A DNA stretch of 64,000 nucleotides from Petunia secreta (GCA_029990175.1 JARKIP010000035.1:39074001-39138000), one strand, 5' to 3'. Positions 1-10,625 are shown, counted from the first letter of the stretch. The notes: generated by a model not told the origin, from the letters alone. Made by a program: numbers and translations.

Positions 1-215
1 CTTGGCTTGCCTACACTCCAAGCATTAGCCACACACCCTCACAACATCCACCCTCATCTTGGGCCAATTGAATTGCTCCTTAAGAATCTTCATGGTCTTG
101 CCCACTCCAAAAGGCCCTATTAGTCCCCCATTATGTGCCTTTCTCACTAGGAACACCCTCCAAGATGAAATAGGCACACACAACTTCCCATTCCTAAACA
201 AGAAGCCATCGAACT
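1..215 (-). pseudogene. E1 integrase N-terminal zinc-binding fragment
   Basis: Minus-strand translation in a frame shifted from the RNase H ORF gives a start resembling the H2C2 zinc-binding region of Ty3/gypsy integrase: NGKLCVP, then KAHNGGLIGPFG, then a tryptophan-containing segment (NWPKMRVDV) and CLECRQ. An in-frame TAA stands just before CLECRQ, where a residue of the domain is expected. The catalytic core would lie to the left of base 1 and is not visible. The frame change against the upstream ORF, at roughly 230, marks a frameshift between RNase H and integrase. Confidence 0.6.
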
Positions 216-1955
216 TGTGAAACCTCTTTTTATCTCCACATCACTACTAAGTTCCTCCTCACCACACATTCGATTGATTCTTCTACCCCTTTTCTCCACT
301 TCACAATTAGCATAAAGTTCTCCAAACTCCGGATCATTAACATACATCTCCTTCATACTTTCAAAACCCATGAGTTTGGACCCCAAGGTATTCAACAACA
401 ATTGCCTTCTTGATTGAAGCACAAACTTTCTTGACAAGGCATCCGCCACCACATTCTCTTTCCTCTTTTTGTAATGGATGACATAAGGAAAGGTTTCAAG
501 GAACTCCACCCATTCGTCATGTCTCACATTCAATTTCTCTTGGGATTTGAGGTGTTTTAAGGATTGGTGGTCGGTTCTAATGACAAATTCTTTGGACCAA
601 AGGTAATGTTGCCAATGAGCCATGGTCCTCACCAAGGCATACAACTCTTTATCATAAGTGGAGTATTTAGTGGTTTCCCCCTTGATTTTCTCACTAAAAT
701 AGGCGATAGGTTTTTGATCTTGCATCAACACGGCTCCAATGCCTACCCCACTAGCATCACACTCAATCTCAAAGGTCTCATCAAAATTTGGCAATTGAAG
801 AAGAGGTGTGGAATTAAGGACTTCCTTCAATTTTGCAAAAGCCTCTTCTTGCTCCTTCCCCGATACAAACGCCTTATCCTTCCTTATCACTTCGGTCAAT
901 GGTGCGGCTATAGTGCTAAATCCCCTCACAAACCTCCTATAAAAGCTAGCCAACCCATGAAAACTCCTCACATCACCAATGCTTTTAGGAGTGGCCCAAT
1001 CTCTAATGGCCTCCACCTTAGCCTCATCTACCTCCACACCATTTGCACTCACCACAAAGCACATGAAAACAACTTTCTCAACACAAAAAGAGCACTTTTT
1101 CAAATTAGCAAACAATTGTTCGTTTCTCAAGACATCAAACACTTGTTTCAAATGATTAGTATGCTCATCAATGGATTTGCTATAGATAAGGATTTCATCA
1201 AAGTAAACTACAATAAATTTACCAATAAAAGATTTGAGCATATGATTCATCAGCCTCATGAAGGTAGAAGGAGCATTGGACAAGCCAAAAGGCATGACAA
1301 GCCATTCATAAAGACCAAAGTTAGTCTTAAAGGCCGTCTTCCACTCATCACCCGGTTTCATCCGGATTTGGTGGTATCCACTCCTCAAATAAATTTTACA
1401 GAACACACAAGATCCACATAACTCATCAAGCATATCATATAACCTAGGAATAGGATGACGATACTTTACCGTGATCTTGTTGATGGCTCTACAATCCACA
1501 CATATGCGCCAAGTCCCATCTTTCTTTGGCACTAGGATGACCGGGACCGCACATGGGCTCAAGCTCTCTTGCACAAGTCCTCTCCCAAGCAACTCTTCCA
1601 CTTGCTTTTGGAGTTCTTTAGTAGCTTCCGGGTTGCTTCTATAAGCGGCCTTGTCGGGCAATTGAGAACCCGGAACAAGGTCAATTTGATGCTCGATGCC
1701 TCTTAGTGGTGGCAATCCACTAGGCAACTCCTCGGGAAAGATGTCTTCATAACCTTGCAAAAGAGAAGAAATAGAACTAGGCAAATAAGGGGTTAGTTCA
1801 TTAGTAAGCAAAACAAGGTCCTTGTGCAGGAGGAGAATCATGGGTGCTCCTTCCTCCACATCTTTCAAACACTCCTTCCTAGACAAAAACAAGCTCACTC
1901 CCTCTTTTGTTTCCTCACTCTTTTGTGTGAAAACTCCTACTCTCCCATCCTCCAC
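147..1955 (-). CDS. pol: E1 reverse transcriptase and RNase H (602-codon open segment)
   Basis: This is the polymerase part of E1 pol, which would copy element RNA into cDNA inside virus-like particles. The linker FPEELPSGLPPLRGIEHQIDL is at about residues 73-93. RT motifs follow: VPKKDGTWRICVDCRAINK, SGYHQIRM and MPFGLSNAPSTFM. The metal-binding motif reads YFDEILIYS where the family has YFDD, so the second catalytic aspartate is Glu (codon at 1193-1195). RNase H follows with its acidic residues visible (CDAS, DKELYALV, TDHQSL) and the end mark VADALSR. The last 50 or so residues are a frameshifted reading of the integrase start, so the true frame ends near 230. Several positions differ from consensus (KIYLRSGYH for KIDLKSGYH), consistent with a dead copy. 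Confidence 0.85.
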   Translation of the reverse strand: MEDGRVGVFTQKSEETKEGVSLFLSRKECLKDVEEGAPMILLLHKDLVLLTNELTPYLPSSISSLLQGYEDIFPEELPSGLPPLRGIEHQIDLVPGSQLPDKAAYRSNPEATKELQKQVEELLGRGLVQESLSPCAVPVILVPKKDGTWRICVDCRAINKITVKYRHPIPRLYDMLDELCGSCVFCKIYLRSGYHQIRMKPGDEWKTAFKTNFGLYEWLVMPFGLSNAPSTFMRLMNHMLKSFIGKFIVVYFDEILIYSKSIDEHTNHLKQVFDVLRNEQLFANLKKCSFCVEKVVFMCFVVSANGVEVDEAKVEAIRDWATPKSIGDVRSFHGLASFYRRFVRGFSTIAAPLTEVIRKDKAFVSGKEQEEAFAKLKEVLNSTPLLQLPNFDETFEIECDASGVGIGAVLMQDQKPIAYFSEKIKGETTKYSTYDKELYALVRTMAHWQHYLWSKEFVIRTDHQSLKHLKSQEKLNVRHDEWVEFLETFPYVIHYKKRKENVVADALSRKFVLQSRRQLLLNTLGSKLMGFESMKEMYVNDPEFGELYANCEVEKRGRRINRMCGEEELSSDVEIKRGFTSSMASCLGMGSCVCLFHLGGCS

Positions 1956-2114
1956 ATATCCCTCTTTCTATTCTTTCTTTCTTTTCAACTTCAACTCCCT
2001 CATCTTGCTATAACCCTCACTCACTTGCGCCGGGGTCAATGGGTTGAGAACAAACATCCGACCCCCCACTTCCAAGGCATACTTGTTAGTTTTGCCATCA
2101 TGCCTTGTCAAGCG

Positions 2115-2458
2115 GTCATATTGCCAAGCCTACCAAGCAAGATATGACAAGCTTGCATAGGAACCACATCAAATAAAAGCTCATCATGGCAGTCCCCAGT
2201 CTTGAATTTAATCAAGGCTTGTTTAGTCACCTTTAGCTCACCACACTCATTCAACTATTGGAGCTTGTAAGATTGTGGGCGCTTTCTAGTGGGTAGTTTG
2301 AGTTGCTCAATCAAAGTGGCGCTCACCACATTGACACAACTACCACTATCAATAATTAGAGAGCAAGTAGTCCCTTGAACCTTACGATACGCATGGAACA
2401 AATTCTTCCTTTGACTCGACTCTTCCTTCACTTGCACCCCCATTATTCTTCTCATCAC
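2115..2458 (-). pseudogene. E1 retropepsin fragment
   Basis: The frame ending at 2255 contains LIIDSGSCVNVVSATLIEQL, the aspartic-protease active-site motif D-S-G with the usual downstream helix. The frame is closed by a TAG at 2255-2257 where relatives have a conserved Trp codon. Beyond the stop the same frame continues with the second half of the fold (LKVTKQ, FDVVPMQACHILLGR) and then degenerates. The enzyme would process Gag-Pol. It lies between the gag zinc knuckle and RT, the normal place. Broken by one nonsense change and later frame damage. Confidence 0.75.
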
Positions 2459-2546
2459 AAGAGTAGCATATACATCATCTAATTGCTAACCTACCAAAGG
2501 CTCCTCAAAATCATCATCTATCTCCTCATCATCACTACCACCCATT

Positions 2547-3673
2547 TCATAGCCCCCCATCACCCAAAGCAATAATAGTTCTCCTATTTGGACAATATCG
2601 CATCATGTGGCCTCGACCATTACACATATAGCATTGAATGTTAGACAAGCTATCAAGTTTAGCTTTATTACCTCCCACTTTTGGCTCTTCTTTGGGCTTG
2701 GCTTTTTCAAAGTTGCCTTTCAACTCTCTCTTGGGCTCCTTTGCTTTGTCCCATGGGGTGTAGGCTTTCACATTATATCTCCCCTTGTTCCAAGTGGAAG
2801 GGATGTTTTTGGATTCAAAGGACTTTTCTAGTTTGAGCCCTTTCTCCACCTTGAGAGCCGCTTGGAACGCATCATTCAAGCTTTCAAACTGGTGCAATTC
2901 CGTTGGAGAAGAGATCTCCCTATTCAAACCTCCACAAAACTTTGGTATGAGAGACCGGTCACCATCTAGCACGTTGGCCCTTGTCCTAGTCTTCTCAAAT
3001 TCATCAAAATACTCCGTCATATCCTTGGTTCCTTGCCTCAAATTATAGAACTTTTTGATCAATTCATCTTCATAGTTTGGAGGTAGAAACCGAGCTTCCA
3101 TCATGGCTTTCAAAGCCGCCCAACCCCCATTGGCAATGAGCCCTTGTGTTTCCCTTTGCTTTCGTTTGGACTCCTACCAAGTAGAAGCATAGTTTTCAAA
3201 TTGGGTGATAGCATACTTCACCTTTGTGGCATCTTGGATGTTGTTTGATTGAAAGATTCTTTCCGTCTTGACCACCCACTCCGAATACTCATCCGGGTCA
3301 CTCTCACCTTGGAAGGTAGGTAGGTTGATCTTGATAGTGTTCAACCCCTATCTTCATCCTGATGTCTCCGTTGTCCACCATAACCCCTATAGTCATAGTA
3401 GCCCCATCACGATCCACTTTTCCTTGGTAACCTCCCCCAAATCGACCACCTCGACCCCTAGCTTCTCCTTGTCGTGCATCCCCCGGATAGTGAAATGGGT
3501 CATTGTCATTGTCATAATTCTCATGTGCATGAAAGGACTCATCTTCAAGTGGTCTTGGAGTGTCATCCCTTGATTGTTAATTTCTTAGGAGATCATGAGT
3601 GGGATCCCTTGCTTGTGGAGTGATATTTGGCGAATAGGTATCTTGGACCACCATGTGAGAGTAGCGGTCATTG
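2547..3673 (-). pseudogene. gag: E1 gag, cut by A1
   Basis: Gag is the structural protein of the virus-like particle. The 188-codon open part (2547-3113) carries the C-terminal half of a retrotransposon gag domain (NLRQGTKDMTEYFDEFEK, FCGGLNREISSP) and one CCHC zinc knuckle (CYMCNGRGHMMRYC, spacing C-x2-C-x4-H-x4-C). Minus-strand translation continues upstream to about 3673 with recognisable N-terminal gag wording (SDPDEYSEWVVKTERIFQ, KVKYAITQFENYASTW) interrupted by stops. The A1 LTR begins at 3674, so the start of gag is displaced. The same gag family recurs on the plus strand from 38253 (E2). Confidence 0.75.
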
Positions 3674-5839
3674 TGAAACGACCTTAGGCAGTCGTTTCGG
3701 AAGTTAGGGCTCCGATTGGCGGGCCAATAATTTTAAAATCTTCGTAAGGTCCATTGGGACTTATCTGTAAAATTTAAGCTAAATCAGACCTCGTTTGGTA
3801 GGCATCAGAAAAAGGTTTCAATTTTTATTATCGATAAATATTAAAAAGAGATTTTCAAGCTCGGTTTTGGCGAATGAGCTCCAATTTGAAATCCAAAAGC
3901 ACCATTAGGTTCGTATGATTATTTGTGACTTTGTAAACGTTCGAAAGTGAATTTCGATGTTGTTCGGCTAGTTTCCGCTAAAATGCCGAAAGTTAAATAA
4001 TTTGACCTTTTTCCATTTAATTTGCATATTGAGTTTCGGAAGTCCGATTTGAGATCCGCCTTGATGAGTACGTCACCTATATTTTGTATAGCTTGCTTGA
4101 AAAATTTGGGATCATTTCGAATTTCATAAGGTTATATTTTAATTTGCGTTACGAAAACTAAAAGAAAAGAAAAAAAGAAAAAGGAAAAGAAAGAAAAAGA
4201 AAGGTCAATGGCGGTGGCTGCATTTCCTTGTAGCATTAAAGAAAAAACTAGAATAGAAAACAAAAACGAAACAGAAATGAGAAGTAGAAACGAAGCAGAG
4301 GAAAAATATGCCAGAAAATGAGAAAAGAGCCAGAGAAAAATAGAATTTTTACCCTGAAACATTCAGGTAATGATCTTAATATATTATTTGAGTTTATTAC
4401 GTGTGTTTGAATATATTTTGACGGTAAAAATTGGGATATTAGACATTGTTTTAATAAGTTCAATTAATAGTTTAAAGGGTTAATTGGACCCTGATAATGG
4501 AATTGAGTATATATTCGTACTCAGTGAGTTATGGACAACATATAAATTTAATATATTTAGGATTTGGTTATGTGACCTTAAACCCTGTACATAAGCCTGG
4601 CCTACGTATTGTGTATGCGAATAGGGTATCAGGTTCCTAATCGGATTGCCCGAAGACGTAAGGAATGAACCCTTTAGCTTAATTTGATATATTTTTCTAC
4701 TTATTGAATAGAGTGGGATCGTTTGACAATGAAACCAAAGGATAAAGCGGTTGTTGATTAGCAATGCTAGCTTTGGAACAATGTAAGTGTTTATATCTAT
4801 TTCTTTGGAGGCACTTGGCCTCGTGGATTTTCTACCACGTGTTCTTTACGTGTGCAGCTGCCAATAGGTGCACTCATTACGCCTTAGATTTGGATTTACA
4901 TTGTATATTATATGTTATGTCTTGTTGTTGGTATTGCATTGAGGAACTGAGCATTGTATTCTGGCTGTAAGTTGTCATCTACTTCCCAACTGTCGATGAG
5001 TCCCGCGCCGGTGAAGGGTTATTATTGCATCATATTGCATTCATATGCATTATATGTCATTCATATGCATTATATGTCAGCAGGAGGATTCCGCTCCATT
5101 CATTTGGAACATGTGACCCTTTGCATCATATTTCATTTCATCTCATTTCATCTCATACCATTGTGTAGACTTGTGGTACATAACTATTGTTCTGCTTATA
5201 AGTGCATTGCTTATTTATTGATATGTTTATGGCCCGTATTCCTGGTTGAGTTTATAATTCCATACGTGTTTCTGATTATTATCTGGCTCCGACTTTTTAT
5301 AATTTAAATAAGAGGAATTTGGTTTATCTGTTTCTTTTCTCCCTGGCTAGCTATCCTATTCTTTGAGGCGGCTAGCCTGCACCACTTATTGAGTCCTTTT
5401 GACTCACCCTTGTTTGTTGTTTGTTTCTTGTTTATCTATTTCGTTTCGGCAGGTTCGCTCCAGGATTGAGTTCGCCACGTTGTGAAGGAGCGAACACAAC
5501 TTCAGCTGTCAGGGTGCGCCAGCTTTTATTCCGGATGGCCACCAGTTTATTGTTTATTATTTCAGTTGCATTTCGCTCCCTTCAAGAAGTATCTGCCTTC
5601 TTTCCTACTCTTAGATGTCTAGTCTGGATAGCCCAAAACCTAGTATGTTGGATAGTCAGCTGTAATTTCATTTATACAGCTTAGAGATATCAGTATGTCT
5701 GTGCTTTTTCTAAGTCTTGTTCTTATTTGTGAATTGAATTATATTTATTTTCCTAATTTAATTGGTAAGGGTTCACCCGACGGGTCTAGGGGAGGATGTC
5801 GGGTACCATCACGGCCTAGCCGGATTCCGGATTGTGTCA
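3674..5839 (+). repeat. 5' LTR of A1
   Basis: The 2166-bp LTR runs from TGAAACGACC to GTGTCA, with the TG...CA ends usual for LTRs. Its start matches the starts of the A2 and A3 LTRs at 39158, 45630, 53332 and 59068. Its end abuts the primer site. It holds only about one copy of the AGGAGGATTCCGC unit (near 5080-5100), which is expanded to about six in A2. A purine-rich run lies at 4155-4205. Confidence 0.85.
5298..5311 (+). promoter_or_regulatory. TATA-like element in A1 LTR
   Basis: TATAATTTAAATAA lies about 540 bp before the LTR end and is conserved at the same place in both A2 LTRs (near 41068 and 47568) and, as a variant, in A3. It is a plausible start-site element for the genomic RNA. 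Position and conservation are seen; function is inferred. Confidence 0.45.
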
Positions 5840-5841
5840 GT

Positions 5842-5854
5842 TGGTATCAGAGCC
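5842..5854 (+). other. Primer-binding site of A1 (tRNA-Met type)
   Basis: TGGTATCAGAGCC lies 2 bp after the LTR. It is complementary to the 3' end of plant initiator tRNA-Met, the usual minus-strand primer for many Ty3/gypsy and copia elements. The same site is at 41614 in A2 and, with one change, at 55995 in A3. Confidence 0.85.
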
Positions 5855-6019
5855 CGGTTTAGAGCCTATCCAGACTAAGACAGTGTCTAGTAGAGTCTCG
5901 CTGATGGGTATGTTGACGTCCGTACTTATCTACGAGAGGCTATGATGATATTTAGGAAGTTTCAGTTCCTTCTTTTCTGATCTTGCGTCGATCTAGGATG
6001 CAAAAGTATTTTCGTTAAT

Positions 6020-7270
6020 TCGTTCGTGGTAATTGTTAACCCTCGTGCGACGAATCAACAAACGGTAGGAGTTCAGGATAAAGTAGTCTAGCCTGGGGCT
6101 AGAGCTACTCAAGCCCCGAGAGTTGTGGATCGTGCTGACGATCCAATTATGGAGGCCCCAGCTATAGGAGTTCGCGATGGGCAAGGGAGCAGGGCCTTGT
6201 AGTTCCCTTGGCTCTCTATGATGCTTTACGAGAATCTTGGCGACGCAGATACCGCAAGAACCTATTATTCACTAGGTAGCTTATCAAGTTGCTGAAGATG
6301 GAGACATTTGGTCTCAGGGAGCTCCTGTTCCAGTCCCTGATGCTGCCCCAGTAATTTATGTTCCAGAAGCAGCATGTATTGTGCCTCTAGTTATTCTGGC
6401 TGGTTAGCTAGCCCGAGTAGTGGCTCTGTCCGAGTGTCTGAAGAGGCTGCATTATTTTACCCAATTGAACCTTCCGATATTGTTAAGTCATGCATCAGAT
6501 AATCCCTGCGTAAATTTTTAAAATACAACGCTGTTAGCGTATCCTTCAGGCTCTTGATTATATCGAGCGGTATGGTGTTGATTATTCATCTTTCCAGTTT
6601 CAGGGGTCCAGCCTTGAATTGGTGGGCCTCTCTTTTATTGGTTCGATTTTTCTTCTAGATTCGTAGAAAAGTTTCTTTCGAGTAGCGAGCGAGATGAAGA
6701 GTGTCGCCAGTTTGAGTAGATTAGACAGGGTAGCCTGTCGGTTAGCCTGTTGGTTTTAGAATATGAGATTGAATTCTATAGAATGGCTGAATATGCATTA
6801 GAACTAGTCCATGAGCCTTCGAGAGATTCAAAGATTTATTGATGACCTTTCTCCTTCCTTGAGATCCCGGATGACTCGAGAAATTGAGGTTGGGACTTCA
6901 TTTGATGTCGTCGTTGATATTTCTCGAAGGTACGAGGCATACCATAAGTTAGAGCGGGAAGAGTTAGAGCGAGAGAGTGAGAAATCCCGCGGCCCTGGTG
7001 GACACCATACCTCATTTGAAGGTAAGAGTTCGGATTATTTTGGGAGGTCACCTTCCAGGTTATCTCAGCTTGTGTCACGTGATTCTTAGAGTGCGCGAGT
7101 ATTTCATCAAGATTAGACTCAGTTTTCTCTTTGTAGTTATCAACAATTTGTCCAGCTTCCATTTTCGGGGAAATGTGTTATCGTTGTCGTGAGTCTGGTT
7201 ATCCTTTGAGGAGTTTTCCCTTACTCCGGAAAGTAGGCAGTCGTCTTTTCTCTCGTCATCAGGCACCTGC
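6020..7270 (+). pseudogene. gag: A1 gag remnant
   Basis: No long frame survives, but short plus-strand stretches match A2 and A3. In order they are an N-terminal part (RVVDRADDP), a Tekay/Del-like gag core, a 92-codon frame at 6811-7089 (FIDDLSPSLRSRMTREIEVG, then an Arg/Glu-rich RYEAYHKLEREELERES), and a zinc knuckle at about 7176-7220. In the knuckle the first two Cys remain (CYRC), but the His position is Tyr and the last Cys position is Phe. It would have been the particle protein of a Tekay/Del-type relative. Stops and frameshifts are many. No protease follows. Confidence 0.6.
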
Positions 7271-7648
7271 CCAGTCGTAGGAATTTTATTTAGATCTTAA
7301 TCAGCCATAGAAATGTCACCATCCAGTAGTGGTTGAGAGCGTAGTGGAAGTGGTTCTTCAGAAGGTGATTATCAGGGTAGTGGCTCAAGTTAGCTGCAGA
7401 GACAGTTATATGAACTGCCAGTCTAGCAGGATGCTGAGGCATCCGATGTAGTAGACCCATGTATTTCTTCTTCCCTTATATGTGAGTAAGATTTGATTCT
7501 TCCGATCGATCTGGAAATGGTTTGTCATATCATGTTTCCATAGTTTCCTTGGATATTGTTTCTATTAAAAATCAATTGCGATAGAGGGGCGAGATTCTGG
7601 TATGATTTGTTCCTGGAATATGTCAGACCCTACTAATTGATGTGGTTT

Positions 7649-7653
7649 AAATG
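7649..7653. repeat. Target-site duplication of B (left)
   Basis: AAATG precedes the first TGATACGGG of element B. The same five bases follow the last CCCCGCATCA at 27963-27967. Removing B and one copy restores the A-family sequence TTTAAATGTGA seen in A2 and A3. Confidence 0.9.
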
Positions 7654-8379
7654 TGATACGGGTCAAATCACAGAAGAAAATAACGAGTAATGGAAGCAAC
7701 AAAGTAAACACGATAGAAGGAAAATAGGGATGGGGGAGAATAGAAATAGAAGAAAGAACGAATCAAACTAAACAATTAGATTGATTCAAAAGGGAGGAGA
7801 GACTTGAACCATTAAACGGGAGTCACACTAGCGGTGATCCACCATGGATTCAACGTAAGAGATACATGAAGCTCAAGCTTCAACAAGAATGGCCAAGCCT
7901 ATTCTATCTTAAAAACTAGCTAATCAAAGAAAATGACAAAGTGTGATATTTATAGGTGTTCCACACTCCTAATGTAATGTCTAAAAATCCCTCAAATGAT
8001 ATAAAAGCAATACAAGACTCGTAGGGCCAAAATAGGGATTACATGTCCAAATCCCGTCCAAAACTAGGCAAAACAGGTGCCCAGCCTCAGAGTAAGCGCC
8101 CAGAGTAGGCGGTCCGCCTCAAAAGTAGGCGGCCAGAGATCCAGAGGCTTGATTCCAAGTAGGCGGTCCCCCAAGTGAAGTAGGCGGTCCGCCTGGCTAC
8201 TGTTTGTGTGGTGGAGCATCGGTGCTCCACTGCCTAAGCAGTCTTGGGCTCTTCTCTTTGCTCCTTGTGGCCTTTGACTCATCTCCGAAGTTCTTGTCCT
8301 TGCATCCTCACACCCTTCCTTGTGCTCTCAAGCTTGGCTCTTGATGGTTGGTGCTTTGGCTCCAATTTTCCCCGCATCA
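7654..8379 (-). repeat. B LTR, tandem copy 1 (outermost)
   Basis: A 726-bp full LTR from TGATACGGG to CCCCGCATCA on the plus strand. A reversed TATA element (TATTTATAGG at 7947-7956) is present. It contains two 13-mers AGGCGGTCCGCCT (8107-8119, 8182-8194) that are palindromic around the central base. It ends AATTTTCCCCGC, like copies 2 and 3 but unlike copy 4 and the 5' LTR (AATTTGCCCCGC). Confidence 0.85.
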
Positions 8380-9096
8380 TCTAATCACGGAAGCAAATAA
8401 CGAGTAACGGAAGCAACAAAGTAAACACGATAGAAGGAAAATAGGGATGGGGGAGAATAGAAATAGAAGAAAGAACGAATCAAACTAAACAATTAGATTG
8501 ATTCAAAAGGGAGGAGAGACTTGAACCATTAAACGAGAGTCACACTAGCGGTGATCCACCATGGATTCAACGTATAAGATACATGAAGCTCAAGCTTCAA
8601 CAAGAATGGCCAAGCCTATTCTATCTTAAAAACTAGCTAATGAAAGAAAATGACTAAGTGTGGTATTTATAGGTGTTCCACACTCCTAATGTAATGTCTA
8701 AAAAGACCTCAAATGATATAAAAGCAATACAAGCCTCGTAGGGCCAAAATAGGGATTACATGTCCAAATCCCGTCCAAAACTAGGCAAAACAGGCGCCCC
8801 GCCTCAGAGTAGGCGCCCAGAGTAGGCGGTCCGCTTCAAAAGTAGGCGGCCAGAGATCCAGAGGCTTGATTCCATGTAGGCGGTCCGCCAAGTGAAGTAG
8901 GCGGTCCGCCTGGCTGCTGTTTGTGTGGTGGAGCACCGGTTCTCCACCGCCTAAGCAGTCTTGGGCGCTTCTCTTTGCTCCTTGTGGCCTTTGACTCATC
9001 TTCGAAGCTCTTGCCCTTCCATCCTCACACCCTTCCTTGTGCTCTCAAGCTTGGCTCTTGATGGTTGGTGCTTTGGCTCCAATTTTCCCCGCATCA
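8380..9096 (-). repeat. B LTR, tandem copy 2
   Basis: A 717-bp copy fused directly to copy 1. The usual left end TGATACGGGTGAAATCACGG is shortened to TCTAATCACGG at the join. The rest parallels copy 1, including the GC-rich palindrome block around 8800-8920. Confidence 0.85.
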
Positions 9097-9827
9097 TTAA
9101 ATCACGGAAGCAAATAACGAGTAACGGAAGCAACAAAGTAAACACGATAGAAGGAAAATAGGGATGGGGGAGAATAGAAATAGAAGAAAGAAAGAATCAA
9201 ACAAATCAATTAGATTGATTCAAAAGGGAGGAGAGACTTGAACCATTAAACGGGAGTCACACTAGCAGAGATCCACCATGGATTCAACGTAAGAGATACA
9301 TGAAGCTCAAGCTTCAACAACAATGGCCAAGCGTATTCTATCTTCTCAATTCTATCTTCAAAACTAGCTAATGAAAGAAAATGACCAGGTGTAGTATTTA
9401 TAGGTGTTCCACACTCCTAATGTAATGTCTAAAAATCCCTCAAATGATATAAAAGCAATACAAGCCTCGTAGAGCCAAAATAGGGATTACATGTCCAAAT
9501 CCCGTCCAAAACTAGGCAAAACAGGTGCCCCGCCTCAGAGTAAGCGCCCAGAGTAGGCGGTCCGCCTCAAAAGTAGGCGGCCAGAGATCCAGAGGCTTGA
9601 TTCCAAGTAGGCTGTCTGCCAAGTGGAGTAGGCGGTCCGCCTGGCTGCTGTTTGTGTGGTGGAGCACCGGTGCTCCACTGCCTAAGCGGTCCTGGGTGCT
9701 TTTCTTTGCTCGTTGTGGCCTTTGATTCATCTCCGAAGCTCTTGCCCTTGCGTCCTCACACTCTTCCTTGTGCTCTCAAGCTTTGCTCTTGATGGTTGGT
9801 GCTTTGGCTCCAATTTTCCCCGCATCA
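9097..9827 (-). repeat. B LTR, tandem copy 3
   Basis: A 731-bp copy with the left end shortened to TTAAATCACGG. It carries a short local duplication near 9340-9360 (TTCTATCTTCTCAATTCTATCTTC) absent from the others. The right end is AATTTTCCCCGCATCA. Confidence 0.85.
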
Positions 9828-10543
9828 TTAAATCACGGAAGCAAATAACGAGTAACGGAAGCAACAAAGTAAACACGATAGAAGGAAATAGGGATGGGGG
9901 AGAATAGAAATAGAAGAAAGAACGAATCAAACTAAACAATTAGATTGATTCAAAAGGGAGGAGAGACTTGAACCATTAAACGGGAGTCACACTAGCAGAG
10001 ATCCACCATGGATTCAACGTAAGAGATACATGAAGCTCAAGCTTCAACAACAATGGCCAAGCGTATTCTATCTTAAAAACTAGCTAATGAAAGAAAATGA
10101 CTAAATGTGGTATTTATGGGTGTTCCACACTCCTAATGTAATGTCTAAAAATCCCTCAAGTGATATAAAAGCAATACAAGACTGGTACGGCCAAAATAGG
10201 GATTACATGTCCAAATCCCGTCCAAAACTAGGCAAAACAGGCGCCCCGCCTAAGAGTAGGCGCCCAGAGTAGGCGGTTCGCCTCAAAAGTAGGCGGCCAG
10301 AGATCCAAAGGCTTGATTCCAAGTAGGCGGTCCGCCTAGTGAAGTGGGCGGTCCACCTGGCTGCTGTTTGTGTGGTGGAGCACCGGTGTTCCGCTGCCTA
10401 AGCAGTCTTGGGCTCTTCTCTTTGCTCCTTGTGGCCTTTGACTCATCTCCGAAGCTCTTGCCCTTGCATCCTCGCACCCTTCCTTGTGCTCTCAAGCTTG
10501 GCTCTTGATGGTTGGTGCTTTGGCTCCAATTTGCCCCGCATCA
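9828..10543 (-). repeat. B LTR, tandem copy 4 (true 3' LTR)
   Basis: A 716-bp copy next to the polypurine tract. It shares AATTTGCCCCGC and the GTCCGCCTAGTGAAGTGGGCGG wording with the 5' LTR at 27700-27780, so it is the sister of the 5' LTR. Its left end is the shortened form TTAAATCACGG, joined to copy 3. Confidence 0.85.
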
Positions 10544-10580
10544 TCCTCCCCTTCTTGAAAGGATTTCGTCCTCGAAATCA
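10544..10580 (-). other. Polypurine tract and pre-LTR motif of B
   Basis: On the minus strand AGAAGGGGAGGA runs straight into the LTR start TGATGCGGGG. It is preceded by TTTCGAGGACGAAATCC, the TCGAGGACGA-type motif often seen at the 3' end of plant Ty3/gypsy interiors. This is where plus-strand synthesis would be primed. Confidence 0.75.
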
Positions 10581-10625
10581 AACCATCAAGACTACATTCA
10601 AAGCAAGCACAAACAAAGCTTCCCA

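Larger units (their letters stand above)
1..3673 (-). mobile_element. E1: partial chromovirus-type Ty3/gypsy element
   Basis: Read on the minus strand, the order is gag (3673 to 2547), protease (about 2458 to 2115), RT and RNase H (1955 to about 400), then the first part of integrase, which runs off the window at base 1. This gag-PR-RT-RH-IN order defines Ty3/gypsy. RT wording such as MPFGLSNAPSTFMRLMNHML and the gag style point to a chromovirus rather than Athila; the exact clade (CRM, Reina or Galadriel) is not resolved. The 5' side is lost because element A1 is inserted in gag at 3673/3674. No LTR of E1 is in the window. Stops and frameshifts make it inactive. Confidence 0.85.

Noticed and set aside
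564..1421. 285-codon plus-strand ORF
   Set aside because: It lies wholly antisense to the E1 RT/RNase H reading frame and shows no motif of its own.
4132..4463. Phe-rich minus-strand ORFs in the A1 LTR (also 39453-39907 and 45861-46337)
   Set aside because: They are produced by an A/G-rich tract in the LTR and shift frame between copies; hydrophobicity alone is not evidence for a membrane protein.
8064..8282. About 70-codon ORFs repeated in every B LTR (8781, 9512 and 10283)
   Set aside because: They arise from the GC-rich LTR block, and their sequence follows the DNA repeats rather than a protein pattern.
7654..10543. CRISPR-like or satellite array
   Set aside because: Units are about 720 bp and each is a full LTR with TATA and TG...CA ends; no short repeat-spacer pattern.
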